Source: Calliopsis andreniformis (taxonomy: Eukaryota; Arthropoda; Insecta; Hymenoptera; Andrenidae). Taken from it: 64,000 bases of DNA. The position numbers and the translations under genes are program-made. The notes under the pieces are model-generated. The model was given only the letters and a program-made list of their open reading frames with translations. It did not search any database and was not told the origin of the DNA. Within the stretch, counting starts at the first letter, position 1. Each line of letters starts with the position of its first letter. The stretch is taken from positions 12,896,001 to 12,960,000 of the forward strand of contig NW_027480423.1 of assembly GCF_051401765.1 (NCBI RefSeq), in the 5' to 3' direction. Of the stretch, positions 10,669 to 23,600 are shown in pieces.

Positions 10669-13600
10669 CCTAGGTTGTTCGGAATGTAGAAATGCCCATA
10701 ACTTTCACACTGGTTGCAATTATTCATGTTATACGATGGAAAAACTGTTGTATTTATTTCGTACTTTATGCTTCTGGCGTTGACTTCTAAGGCCCTAACT
10801 CTTCGATCTGGAGGAAAAATGCCTCAGAGTTATGTCTTGGATGCCCGAAACGTCGAAATGGTCATTACTTTCACACTGGTTGCAATTATTCATGCTATAC
10901 GATGGAAAAACTGCTGCATTTCTAATGTACTTTATGCTTCTGGCGTTGACGTCTAAGCCCCTCACTCTTCGATCTGGTGGAGCAACGCCCTAGGGTGAAG
11001 CCGAGGTTGCCCGGAACGTAGAAGTGACCATAACTTTCACACTGGTTGCAATTATACTTTTTATGCGATGGAAAAACTGTTGTATTTATTTTGTATTTTA
11101 TGAATCTAACGTTGACTTCTTAGGCCCTAACTATACGCTCTGGTTGACCAACGCCCTAGAGTGAAGCCTAGGTTGCCCGGAACGTAGAAATGACCATCAC
11201 CTTCACTCTGGTTGCAATTACTCCTGTTATACGACGGAAAAACTGCTGTATTTTTATTGCATTTTATGCTTCTGGCGTTGACTTCTAAGGCCGTAGCTAT
11301 TCGATGTGGTGGAGTAACGCCCTAGAGTGAAGGCTAGGTTTCCCGGAACGTAGAAACGACCATGACTTTCACACTGTTTGCAATTATTCATTCTATACGA
11401 TGGAAAAGCTGTTGTATTTATATTGTATTTTACGCTTCTGGCGTTGAATTCTAAGGCCCTAGCTATTCGATCTGGTAGAATAACGCCCCAGACTGAAGCC
11501 TAGGTTGCCCGGAACGTAGAAATGACCATTACTTTCACACTGTTTGCAATTATTCATTTTATACGATGGAAGAGCTGTTGTATTTATATTGTATTTTATG
11601 CTTCTGGCGTTGACTTCTAAGTCCCTAGCTATTCGATCTGGTGGAGCTACGCCCTAGAGTGAAGCCTAGGTTGCACGGAACGTAGAAGTGACCATTACTT
11701 TCACACTGCTTGCAATTATTCCTGTTATACAATGGAAAAACTGTTGCATTTTTATTGTATTTTATGCATCAGGCATTGAATTCTAAGTCCCTAGCTATTC
11801 GATCTGGTGGAGCAACGCCCTAGAGCGGTGCCTAGGTTGCCCGGAACGTAGAAATGACCATCACTTTCACACTGTTTGCAATTATTCCTTTTATACGATG
11901 GAAAAGCTGTTGTATTTATATTGTATTTTATGCTTCTGGCGTTGAATTCTAAGGCCGTAGATATTAGATGTGCTGGAGCAACGCCCTAGAGTGACGCCTA
12001 GGTTGTACGGAACGTAGAAATGACCATCATCTTCACTCTGGTTGCAATTATTCCTGTTATACGATGGAAAAACTGCTGTATTTTTATGGCATTTTATGCT
12101 TCGCGCGTTGACTTCTGAGGCCGTAGCTATTCGATATGGTCGCGCAACGCCCTAGAGTGAAGCCTAGGTAGCCTAGAACGTAGAAATGACCATCATTTTC
12201 ACACTGTTTGCAATTATTCATTTTATACGATGGAAAAGCTGTTGTATTTATATTGTATTTTATGCTTCTGGCGTTGACTTCTAAGGCCGTAGCCATTCGA
12301 TGTGGTGGAGCAACGCCCTGGAGTGAAGCCTAGGTAGCCCGGAACGTAGAAATGACCATCATCTTCACACTGTTTGCAATTATTCATTTTATACGATGGA
12401 AAAGCTGTGGTATTTATATTGTATTTTGTGATTCTGGCGCTGACATCTAAGGCCGTAGATATTTGATGTGGTGGAGCAATGCCCTAGAGTGAAGCTTAGG
12501 TTGCCCGGAACGTAGAAACGACCATTACTTTCACCCTGGTTGCAATTATTCCTGTTATACAATGGAACAACTATTGTATTTTTATTGTATTTTATGCTTC
12601 TGGAATTGAGTTCTAAGTCCCTAGCTATTCGATCTGTCGGAGCAACGCATTGAGCGGAGCCTAGGTTGCCCGGAACGTAGAAATGACCATCACTTTCACA
12701 CTGGTTGCAATTACACCTGTAATACGATGGAGAAACTCTTGTATCTTTATTGTATTTTATGCTTCAGGCATTGACTCCTATAGCCATACCTACTCCATCT
12801 GGAGGAGCAACGCCCTAGAGTCAAGCCTAGGTTGCCCGGAACGTAGATATGACCATAACTTTCACACTGGTTGCAATTATTCATGTTATACGATGGACAA
12901 ACACTTGTATCTTTATTGTATTTTACGCTTCAGGCATTGACTTCTATAGCCATACCTATTCCATCTGGAGGAGCAACGCCCTAGAGTCAAGCATAGGTTG
13001 CCCGGAACGTAGATATGACCATAAATTTCACACTGGTTGCAATTATTCATGTTATACGATGGAAAAACTGTTGTATTTATTTCGTATTTTATGCTTCTGG
13101 CGTCGACTTCTAAGGCCCTAACTCTTCGATCTGGAGGAAAAATGCCTCAGAGTTATGTCTTGGATGCCCGAAACGTCGAAATGGTCATTACTTTCACACT
13201 GGTTGCAATTATTCATGCTATACGATGGAAAAACTGTTGCATTTCTAATGTACTTTATGCTTCTGGCGTTGACGTCTAAGGCCCTCACTCTTCGATCTGG
13301 TGGACCAACGCCCTAGTGTGAAGCCGAGGTTGCCCGGAACGTAGAAGTGACCATAGCTTTCACACTGGTTGCAATAATACTTTTTATACGATGGAAAAAC
13401 TGTTGTATTTATTTTGTATTTTATGATTCTATCGTTGACTTCTTAGGCCCTAACTATTCGCTCTGGTTGACCAACGCCCTAGAGTGAAGCCTAGGTTGCC
13501 CGGAACGTAGAAATGACCATCACCTTCACTCTGGTTGCAATTATTCATGCTATACGATGGAAAAACTGTTGCATTTTTATTGCATTTTCTGCTTCTGGCG

Positions 13601-15384
13601 TTGACTTCTAAGACTGTAGCTATTCGATATGGTGGCGCAACGCCCTAGAGTGAAGCCTAGGTAGCCTAGAACGTAGAAATGACCATCATTTTCACACTGT
13701 TTGCAATTATTCATTTTATACGATGGAAAAGCTGTTGTATTTATATTGTATTTTATGCTTCTGGCGTTGACTTCTAAGGCCGTAGCCATTCGATGTGGTG
13801 GAGCAACGCCCTAGAGTGAAGCTTAGGTTGCCCGGAACGTAGAAACGACCATTACTTTCACCCTGGTTGCAATTATTCCTGTTATACAATGGAACAACTA
13901 TTGTATTTTTATTGTATTTTATGCTTCTGGAATTGAGTTCTAAGTCCCTAGCTATTCGATCTGTCGGAGCAACGCATTGAGCGGAGCCTAGGTTGCCCGG
14001 AACGTAGAAATGACCATCACTTTCACACTGGTTGCAATTACACCTGTAATACGATGGAGAAACTCTTGTATCTTTATTGTATTTTATGCTTCAGGCATTG
14101 ACTCCTATAGCCATACCTACTCCATCTGGAGGAGCAACGCCCTAGAGTCAAGCCTAGGTTGCCCGGAACGTAGATATGACCATAACTTTCACACTGGTTG
14201 CAATTATTCATGTTATACGATGGACAAACACTTGTATCTTTATTGTATTTTACGCTTCAGGCATTGACTTCTATAGCCATACCTATTCCATCTGGAGGAG
14301 CAACGCCCTAGAGTCAAGCATAGGTTGCCCGGAACGTAGATATGACCATAACTTTAACACTGGTTGCAATTATTCATGTTATACGATGGAAAAACTGTTG
14401 TATTTATTTCGTATTTTATGCTTCTGGCGTTGACTTCTAAGGCCCTAACTCTTCGATCTGGAGGAAAAATGCCTCAGAGTTATGTCTTGGATGCCCGAAA
14501 CGTCGAAATGGTCATTACTTTCACACTGGTTGCAATTATTCATGCTATACGATGGAAAAACTGTTGCATTTCTAATGTACTTTATGCTTCTGGCGTTGAC
14601 GTCTAAGGCCCTCACTCTTCGATCTGGTGGACCAACGCCCTAGTGTGAAGCCGAGGTTGCCCGGAACGTAGAAGTGACCATAACTTTCACACTGGTTGCA
14701 ATAATACTTTTTATACGATGGAAAAATTGTTGTATTTATTTTGTATTTTATGATTCTATCGTTGACTTCTTAGGCCCTAACTATTGGCTCTGGTTGACCA
14801 ACGCCCTAGAGTGAAGCCTAGGTTGCCCGGAACGTAGAAATGACCATCACCTTCACTCTGGTTGCAATTATTCATGCTATACGATGGAAAAACTGTTGCA
14901 TTTTTATTGCATTTTCTGCTTCTGGCGTTGACTTCTAAGACTGTAGCTATTAGATGTGGTGTAGCAACGCCCTAGAGTGACGCCTAGGCTGCACGGACCG
15001 TAGAAATGACCATCATCTTCACTCTGGTTGCAATTATTCCTGTTATACGACGGAAAAACTGCTGCATTTTTATTGCATCTTATGCTTCTGGCGTTGACTT
15101 CTAAGGCCGTAGCTATTCGATGTGGTGGAGCAACGCCCTAGAGGGAAGGCTTGGTTGCCCGGGACGTAGAAACGTCCATTACTTTCACACTGTTTGCAAT
15201 TACTCATTCTATACGATGGTAAAGCTGTTGTATTTTTATTGTATTTTCTGCTTCTGGCATTGTCTTCTAAGGTCCTAGCTATTCAATCTGGTGGGGCAAC
15301 GCCGTAGAGTGAAGCCTAGGTTGCCGGGAACGTAGAAACGACCATTATTTTCACACTGGTTGCAATTATTCATTTTATACGATG
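10669..15384. repeat. HOR-B unit 2
   Basis: This unit follows unit 1 in tandem with a 4,812-bp offset. Homology to unit 1 runs to about 15384, where 'gatgaaagag' replaces 'gatggaaaag' and the array passes into HOR-A-like leader monomers. Variant 'ctagagggaaggc' near 15140 is shared with unit 4 (near 25095) but not with units 1 or 3. The monomer near 13465 has 'aacgccctagag' where units 1 and 3 have 'aacgcccaagag'. These markers make units 2 and 4 sister copies. Confidence 0.9.
12469..14947. repeat. Internal 8-monomer duplication in unit 2
   Basis: Same 1,327-bp period as in unit 1, shifted by 4,812 bp. The first copy carries 'gtcgac' at 13102-13107 and the second carries 'ataactttaac' near 14347. 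The copy-specific markers are kept, so the duplication is older than the multiplication of the HOR. Confidence 0.9.
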
Positions 15385-15978
15385 AAAGAGCTGTTGTATT
15401 TATATTGTATTTTATGCTTCTGGCGTTGACTTCTAAGTCCCTAGCTATTCGATCTGGTGGAGATACGCCCTAGAGTGAAGCCTAGGTTGCACGGAACGTA
15501 GAAATGACCATTACTTTCATACTGTATGCAATTATTCATTTAATACGATGGAAGAGCTGTTGTATTTATATTGTGTTTTATGCTTCTGGCGTTGACTTCT
15601 AAGGCCGTAGATATTAGATGTGCTGGAGCAACGCCCTAGTGTGACGCCTAGGTTGTACGGAACGTAGAAATGACCATCATCTTCACTCTGGTTGCAATTA
15701 CTCCTGTTATACGATGGAAAAACTGCTGTATTTTTATTGCATTTTATGCTTCTTGCGTTGACTTCTGAGGCCGTAGCTATTCGATGTGGTGGAGCAACGC
15801 CCTAGAGTGAAGCCTAGGTAGCCCGGAACGTAGAAATGACCATCATCTTCACACTGTTTGCAATTATTCATTTTATACGATGGAAAAGCTGTTGTACTTA
15901 TATTGTATTTTATGCTTCTGGCGTTGACTTCTAAGGCCCTAACTATTCGATCTGGTGGAGCAACGCTCTAGAGTGAAG
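15385..15978. repeat. HOR-A-type leader, short form
   Basis: About 3.6 monomers lie between HOR-B units 2 and 3. They resemble HOR-A copy 2 near 4060-4530 with offset 11,450 bp and share 'attgtgttttatg'. Compared with the equivalent leader at 25341-26266 this one is shorter by exactly two monomers (332 bp). The breakpoint lies close to 15505, where a 'gcacggaacg' monomer is joined directly to a 'catactgtatgc' monomer. Because the 3.7-4.1 kb copy has the two monomers, loss here is the simplest explanation. Confidence 0.85.
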
Positions 15979-18900
15979 CCTAGGTTGTTCGGAATGTAGA
16001 AATGCCCATACCTTTCACACTGGTTGCAATTACTCATGTTATACGATGGAAAATCTGTTGTATTTATTTCGTACTTTATGCTTCTGGCGTTGACTTCTAA
16101 GGCCCTAGCTCTTCGATCTGGAGGAAAAATGCCTCAGAGTTATGTCTTGGATGCCTGAAACGTCGAAATGGTCATTACTTTCACACTGGTTGCAATTAAT
16201 CATGCTATACGATGGAAAAACTGCTGCATTTCTAATGTACTTTATGCTTCTGGCGTTGACGTCTAAGGCCCTCACTCTTCGATCTGGTGGAGCAACGCCC
16301 AAGGGTGAAGCCGAGGTTGCCCGGAACGTAGAAGTGACCATAACTTTCACACTGGTTGCAATTATACTTTTTATGCGATGGAAAAACTGTTGTATTTATT
16401 TTGTATTTTATGAATCTAACGTTGACTTCTTAGGCCCTAACTATACGCTCTGGTTGACCAACGCCCTAGAGTGAAGCCTAGGTTGCCCTGAACGTAGAAA
16501 TGACCATCACCTTCACTCTGGTTGCAATTACTCCTGTTATACGACGGAAAAACTGCTGTATTTTTATTGCATTTTATGCTTCTGGCGTTGACTTCTAAGG
16601 CCGTAGCTATTCGATGTGGTGGAGTAACGCCCTAGAGTGAAGGCTAGGTTGCCCGGAACATAGAAATGACCATCACTTTCACACTGTTTGCAATTATTCA
16701 TTCTATACGATGGAAAAGCTGTTGTATTTATATTGTATTTTACGCTTCTGGCATTGAATTCTAAGGCCCTAGCTATTCGATCTGGTGGAATAACGCCCCA
16801 GACTGAAGCCTAGGTTGCCCGGAACGTAGAAATGACCATTACTTTCACACTGTTTGCAATTATTCATTTTATACGATGGAAGAGCTGTTGTATTTATATT
16901 GTATTTTATGCTTCTGGCGTTGACTTCTAAGTCCCTAGCTATTCGATCTGGTGGAGCTACGCCCTAGAGTGAAGCCTAGGTTGCACGAAACGTAGAAGTG
17001 ACCATTACTTTCACACTGCTTGCAATTATTCCTGTTATACAATGGAAAAACTGTTGCATTTTTATTGTATTTTATGCATCAGGCGTTGAATTCTAAGTCC
17101 CTAGCTATTCGATCTGGTGGAGCAACGCCCTAGAGCGGTGCCTAGGTTGCCCGGAACGTAGAAATGACCATCACTTTCACACTGTTTGCAATTATTCCTT
17201 TTATACGATGGAAAAGCTGTTGTATTTATATTGTATTTTATGCTTCTGGCGTTGAATTCTAAGGCCGTAGATATTAGATGTGCTGGAGCAACGCCCTAGA
17301 GTGACGCCTAGGTTGTACGGAACGTAGAAATGACCATCATCTTCACACTGTTTGCAATTATTCATTTTATACGATGGAAAAGCTGTTGTATTTATATTGT
17401 ATTTTATGCTTCTGGCGTTGACTTCTAAGGCCGTAGCCATTCGATGTGGTGGAGCAACGCCCTGGAGTGAAGCCTAGGTAGCCCGGAACGTAGAAATGAC
17501 CATCATCTTCACACTGTTTGCAATTATTCATTTTATACGATGGAAAAGCTGTGGTATTTATATTGTATTTTGTGATTCTGGCGCTGACATCTAAGGCCGT
17601 AGATATTTGATGTGGTGGAGCAATGCCCTAGAGTGAAGCTTAGGTTGCCCGGAACGTAGAAACGACCATTACTTTCACCCTGGTTGCAATTATTCCTGTT
17701 ATACAATGGAACAACTATTGTATTTTTATTGTATTTTATGCTTCTGGAATTGAGTTCTAAGTCCCTAGCTATTCGATCTGTCGGAGCAACGCATTGAGCG
17801 GAGCCTAGGTTGCCCGGAACGTAGAAATGACCATCACTTTCACACTGGTTGCAATTACACCTGTAATACGATGGAGAAACTCTTGTATCTTTATTGTATT
17901 TTATGCTTCAGGCATTGACTCCTATAGCCATACCTACTCCATCTGGAGGAGCAACGCCCTAGAGTCAAGCCTAGGTTGCCCGGAACGTAGATATGACCAT
18001 AACTTTCACACTGGTTGCAATTATTCATGTTATACGATGGACAAACACTTGTATCTTTATTGTATTTTACGCTTCAGGCATTGACTTCTATAGCCATACC
18101 TATTCCATCTGGAGGAGCAACGCCCTAGAGTCAAGCATAGGTTGCCCGGAACGTAGATATGACCATAAATTTCACACTGGTTGCAATTATTCATGTTATA
18201 CGATGGAAAAACTGTTGTATTTATTTCGTATTTTATGCTTCTGGCGTCGACTTCTAAGGCCCTAACTCTTCGATCTGGAGGAAAAATGCCTCAGAGTTAT
18301 GTCTTGGATGCCCGAAACGTCGAAATGGTCATTACTTTCACACTGGTTGCAATTATTCATGCTATACGATGGAAAAACTGTTGCATTTCTAATGTACTTT
18401 ATGCTTCTGGCGTTGACGTCTAAGGCCCTCACTCTTCGATCTGGTGGACCAACGCCCTAGTGTGAAGCCGAGGTTGCCCGGAACGTAGAAGTGACCATAG
18501 CTTTCACACTGGTTGCAATAATACTTTTTATACGATGGAAAAACTGTTGTATTTATTTTGTATTTTATGATTCTATCGTTGACTTCTTAGGCCCTAACTA
18601 TTCGCTCTGGTTGACCAACGCCCAAGAGTGAAGCCTAGGTTGCCCGGAACGTAGAAATGACCATCACCTTCACTCTGGTTGCAATTATTCATGCTATACG
18701 ATGGAAAAACTGTTGCATTTTTATTGCATTTTCTGCTTCTGGCGTTGACTTCTAAGACTGTAGCTATTCGATATGGTGGCGCAACGCCCTAGAGTGAAGC
18801 CTAGGTAGCCTAGAACGTAGAAATGACCATCATTTTCACACTGTTTGCAATTATTCATTTTATACGATGGAAAAGCTGTTGTATTTATATTGTATTTTAT

Positions 18901-20624
18901 GCTTCTGGCGTTGACTTCTAAGGCCGTAGCCATTCGATGTGGTGGAGCAACGCCCTAGAGTGAAGCTTAGGTTGCCCGGAACGTAGAAACGACCATTACT
19001 TTCACCCTGGTTGCAATTATTCCTGTTATACAATGGAACAACTATTGTATTTTTATTGTATTTTATGCTTCTGGAATTGAGTTCTAAGTCCCTAGCTATT
19101 CGATCTGTCGGAGCAACGCATTGAGCGGAGCCTAGGTTGCCCGGAACGTAGAAATGACCATCACTTTCACACTGGTTGCAATTACACCTGTAATACGATG
19201 GAGAAACTCTTGTATCTTTATTGTATTTTATGCTTCAGGCATTGACTCCTATAGCCATACCTACTCCATCTGGAGGAGCAACGCCCTAGAGTCAAGCCTA
19301 GGTTGCCCGGAACGTAGATATGACCATAACTTTCACACTGGTTGCAATTATTCATGTTATACGATGGACAAACACTTGTATCTTTATTGTATTTTACGCT
19401 TCAGGCATTGACTTCTATAGCCATACCTATTCCATCTGGAGGAGCAACGCCCTAGAGTCAAGCATAGGTTGCCCGGAACGTAGATATGACCATAACTTTA
19501 ACACTGGTTGCAATTATTCATGTTATACGATGGAAAAACTGTTGTATTTATTTCGTATTTTATGCTTCTGGCGTTGACTTCTAAGGCCCTAACTCTTCGA
19601 TCTGGAGGAAAAATGCCTCAGAGTTATGTCTTGGATGCCCGAAACGTCGAAATGGTCATTACTTTCACACTGGTTGCAATTATTCATGCTATACGATGGA
19701 AAAACTGTTGCATTTCTAATGTACTTTATGCTTCTGGCGTTGACGTCTAAGGCCCTCACTCTTCGATCTGGTGGACCAACGCCCTAGTGTGAAGCCGAGG
19801 TTGCCCGGAACGTAGAAGTGACCATAACTTTCACACTGGTTGCAATAATACTTTTTATACGATGGAAAAATTGTTGTATTTATTTTGTATTTTATGATTC
19901 TATCGTTGACTTCTTAGGCCCTAACTATTGGCTCTGGTTGACCAACGCCCTAGAGTGAAGCCTAGGTTGCCCGGAACGTAGAAATGACCATCACCTTCAC
20001 TCTGGTTGCAATTATTCATGCTATACGATGGAAAAACTGTTGCATTTTTATTGCATTTTCTGCTTCTGGCGTTGACTTCTAAGACTGTAGCTATTAGATG
20101 TGGTGTAGCAACGCCCTAGAGTGACGCCTAGGCTGCACGGACCGTAGAAATGACCATCATCTTCACTCTGGTTGCAATTATTCCTGTTATACGACGGAAA
20201 AACTGCTGCATTTTTATTGCATCTTATGCTTCTGGCGTTGACTTCTAAGGCCGTAGCTATTCGATGTGGTGGAGCAACGCCCTAGAGTGAAGGCTTGGTT
20301 GCCCGGGACGTAGAAACGTCCATTACTTTCACACTGTTTGCAATTACTCATTCTATACGATGGTAAAGCTGTTGTATTTTTATTGTATTTTCTGCTTCTG
20401 GCATTGTCTTCTAAGGTCCTAGCTATTCAATCTGGTGGGGCAACGCCGTAGAGTGAAGCCTAGGTTGCCGGGAACGTAGAAACGACCATTATTTTCACAC
20501 TGGTTGCAATTATTCATTTTATACGATGGAAAAGCTGTTGTATTTATATTGTATTTTATGCTTCTGGCGTTGACTTCTTAGGCCGTAGCTATTAGATGTG
20601 GTGGGGCAACGCGCTAGAGTGACG
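15979..20624. repeat. HOR-B unit 3 (one monomer shorter)
   Basis: This unit aligns to unit 1 with offset 10,122 bp before about 17335 and 9,956 bp after it, so one monomer is missing here. The lost monomer is the one ending in 'ggtcgcgcaacg', seen at 7199-7364 in unit 1. It shares 'aacgcccaagag' (near 18620) with unit 1. The region 15979-16480 is closer to HOR-A copy 2 (4529-5030) than to unit 1, so its left end is itself a recombinant. Confidence 0.88.
17613..20091. repeat. Internal 8-monomer duplication in unit 3
   Basis: Same structure with period 1,327 bp, 9,956 bp downstream of unit 1. 'gtcgac' lies at 18246-18251 in the first copy only. Confidence 0.9.
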
Positions 20625-23600
20625 CCTAGGTTGTTCGGAATGTAGAAATGCCCATAACTTTCACACTGGTTGCAATTATTCATGTTATACGATGGAAAAA
20701 CTGTTGTATTTATTTCGTACTTTATGCTTCTGGCGTTGACTTCTAAGGCCCTAACTCTTCGATCTGGAGGAAAAATGCCTCAGAGTTATGTCTTGGATGC
20801 CCGAAACGTCGAAATGGTCATTACTTTCACACTGGTTGCAATTATTCATGCTATACGATGGAAAAACTGCTGCATTTCTAATGTACTTTATGCTTCTGGC
20901 GTTGACGTCTAAGCCCCTCACTCTTCGATCTGGTGGAGCAACGCCCTAGGGTGAAGCCGAGGTTGCCCGGAACGTAGAAGTGACCATAACTTTCACACTG
21001 GTTGCAATTATACTTTTTATGCGATGGAAAAACTGTTGTATTTATTTTGTATTTTATGAATCTAACGTTGACTTCTTAGGCCCTAACTATACGCTCTGGT
21101 TGACCAACGCCCTAGAGTGAAGCCTAGGTTGCCCGGAACGTAGAAATGACCATCACCTTCACTCTGGTTGCAATTACTCCTGTTATACGACGGAAAAACT
21201 GCTGTATTTTTATTGCATTTTATGCTTCTGGCGTTGACTTCTAAGGCCGTAGCTATTCGATGTGGTGGAGTAACGCCCTAGAGTGAAGGCTAGGTTTCCC
21301 GGAACGTAGAAACGACCATGACTTTCACACTGTTTGCAATTATTCATTCTATACGATGGAAAAGCTGTTGTATTTATATTGTATTTTACGCTTCTGGCGT
21401 TGAATTCTAAGGCCCTAGCTATTCGATCTGGTAGAATAACGCCCCAGACTGAAGCCTAGGTTGCCCGGAACGTAGAAATGACCATTACTTTCACACTGTT
21501 TGCAATTATTCATTTTATACGATGGAAGAGCTGTTGTATTTATATTGTATTTTATGCTTCTGGCGTTGACTTCTAAGTCCCTAGCTATTCGATCTGGTGG
21601 AGCTACGCCCTAGAGTGAAGCCTAGGTTGCACGGAACGTAGAAGTGACCATTACTTTCACACTGCTTGCAATTATTCCTGTTATACAATGGAAAAACTGT
21701 TGCATTTTTATTGTATTTTATGCATCAGGCATTGAATTCTAAGTCCCTAGCTATTCGATCTGGTGGAGCAACGCCCTAGAGCGGTGCCTAGGTTGCCCGG
21801 AACGTAGAAATGACCATCACTTTCACACTGTTTGCAATTATTCCTTTTATACGATGGAAAAGCTGTTGTATTTATATTGTATTTTATGCTTCTGGCGTTG
21901 AATTCTAAGGCCGTAGATATTAGATGTGCTGGAGCAACGCCCTAGAGTGACGCCTAGGTTGTACGGAACGTAGAAATGACCATCATCTTCACTCTGGTTG
22001 CAATTATTCCTGTTATACGATGGAAAAACTGCTGTATTTTTATGGCATTTTATGCTTCGCGCGTTGACTTCTGAGGCCGTAGCTATTCGATATGGTCGCG
22101 CAACGCCCTAGAGTGAAGCCTAGGTAGCCTAGAACGTAGAAATGACCATCATTTTCACACTGTTTGCAATTATTCATTTTATACGATGGAAAAGCTGTTG
22201 TATTTATATTGTATTTTATGCTTCTGGCGTTGACTTCTAAGGCCGTAGCCATTCGATGTGGTGGAGCAACGCCCTGGAGTGAAGCCTAGGTAGCCCGGAA
22301 CGTAGAAATGACCATCATCTTCACACTGTTTGCAATTATTCATTTTATACGATGGAAAAGCTGTGGTATTTATATTGTATTTTGTGATTCTGGCGCTGAC
22401 ATCTAAGGCCGTAGATATTTGATGTGGTGGAGCAATGCCCTAGAGTGAAGCTTAGGTTGCCCGGAACGTAGAAACGACCATTACTTTCACCCTGGTTGCA
22501 ATTATTCCTGTTATACAATGGAACAACTATTGTATTTTTATTGTATTTTATGCTTCTGGAATTGAGTTCTAAGTCCCTAGCTATTCGATCTGTCGGAGCA
22601 ACGCATTGAGCGGAGCCTAGGTTGCCCGGAACGTAGAAATGACCATCACTTTCACACTGGTTGCAATTACACCTGTAATACGATGGAGAAACTCTTGTAT
22701 CTTTATTGTATTTTATGCTTCAGGCATTGACTCCTATAGCCATACCTACTCCATCTGGAGGAGCAACGCCCTAGAGTCAAGCCTAGGTTGCCCGGAACGT
22801 AGATATGACCATAACTTTCACACTGGTTGCAATTATTCATGTTATACGATGGACAAACACTTGTATCTTTATTGTATTTTACGCTTCAGGCATTGACTTC
22901 TATAGCCATACCTATTCCATCTGGAGGAGCAACGCCCTAGAGTCAAGCATAGGTTGCCCGGAACGTAGATATGACCATAAATTTCACACTGGTTGCAATT
23001 ATTCATGTTATACGATGGAAAAACTGTTGTATTTATTTCGTATTTTATGCTTCTGGCGTCGACTTCTAAGGCCCTAACTCTTCGATCTGGAGGAAAAATG
23101 CCTCAGAGTTATGTCTTGGATGCCCGAAACGTCGAAATGGTCATTACTTTCACACTGGTTGCAATTATTCATGCTATACGATGGAAAAACTGTTGCATTT
23201 CTAATGTACTTTATGCTTCTGGCGTTGACGTCTAAGGCCCTCACTCTTCGATCTGGTGGACCAACGCCCTAGTGTGAAGCCGAGGTTGCCCGGAACGTAG
23301 AAGTGACCATAGCTTTCACACTGGTTGCAATAATACTTTTTATACGATGGAAAAACTGTTGTATTTATTTTGTATTTTATGATTCTATCGTTGACTTCTT
23401 AGGCCCTAACTATTCGCTCTGGTTGACCAACGCCCTAGAGTGAAGCCTAGGTTGCCCGGAACGTAGAAATGACCATCACCTTCACTCTGGTTGCAATTAT
23501 TCATGCTATACGATGGAAAAACTGTTGCATTTTTATTGCATTTTCTGCTTCTGGCGTTGACTTCTAAGACTGTAGCTATTCGATATGGTGGCGCAACGCC

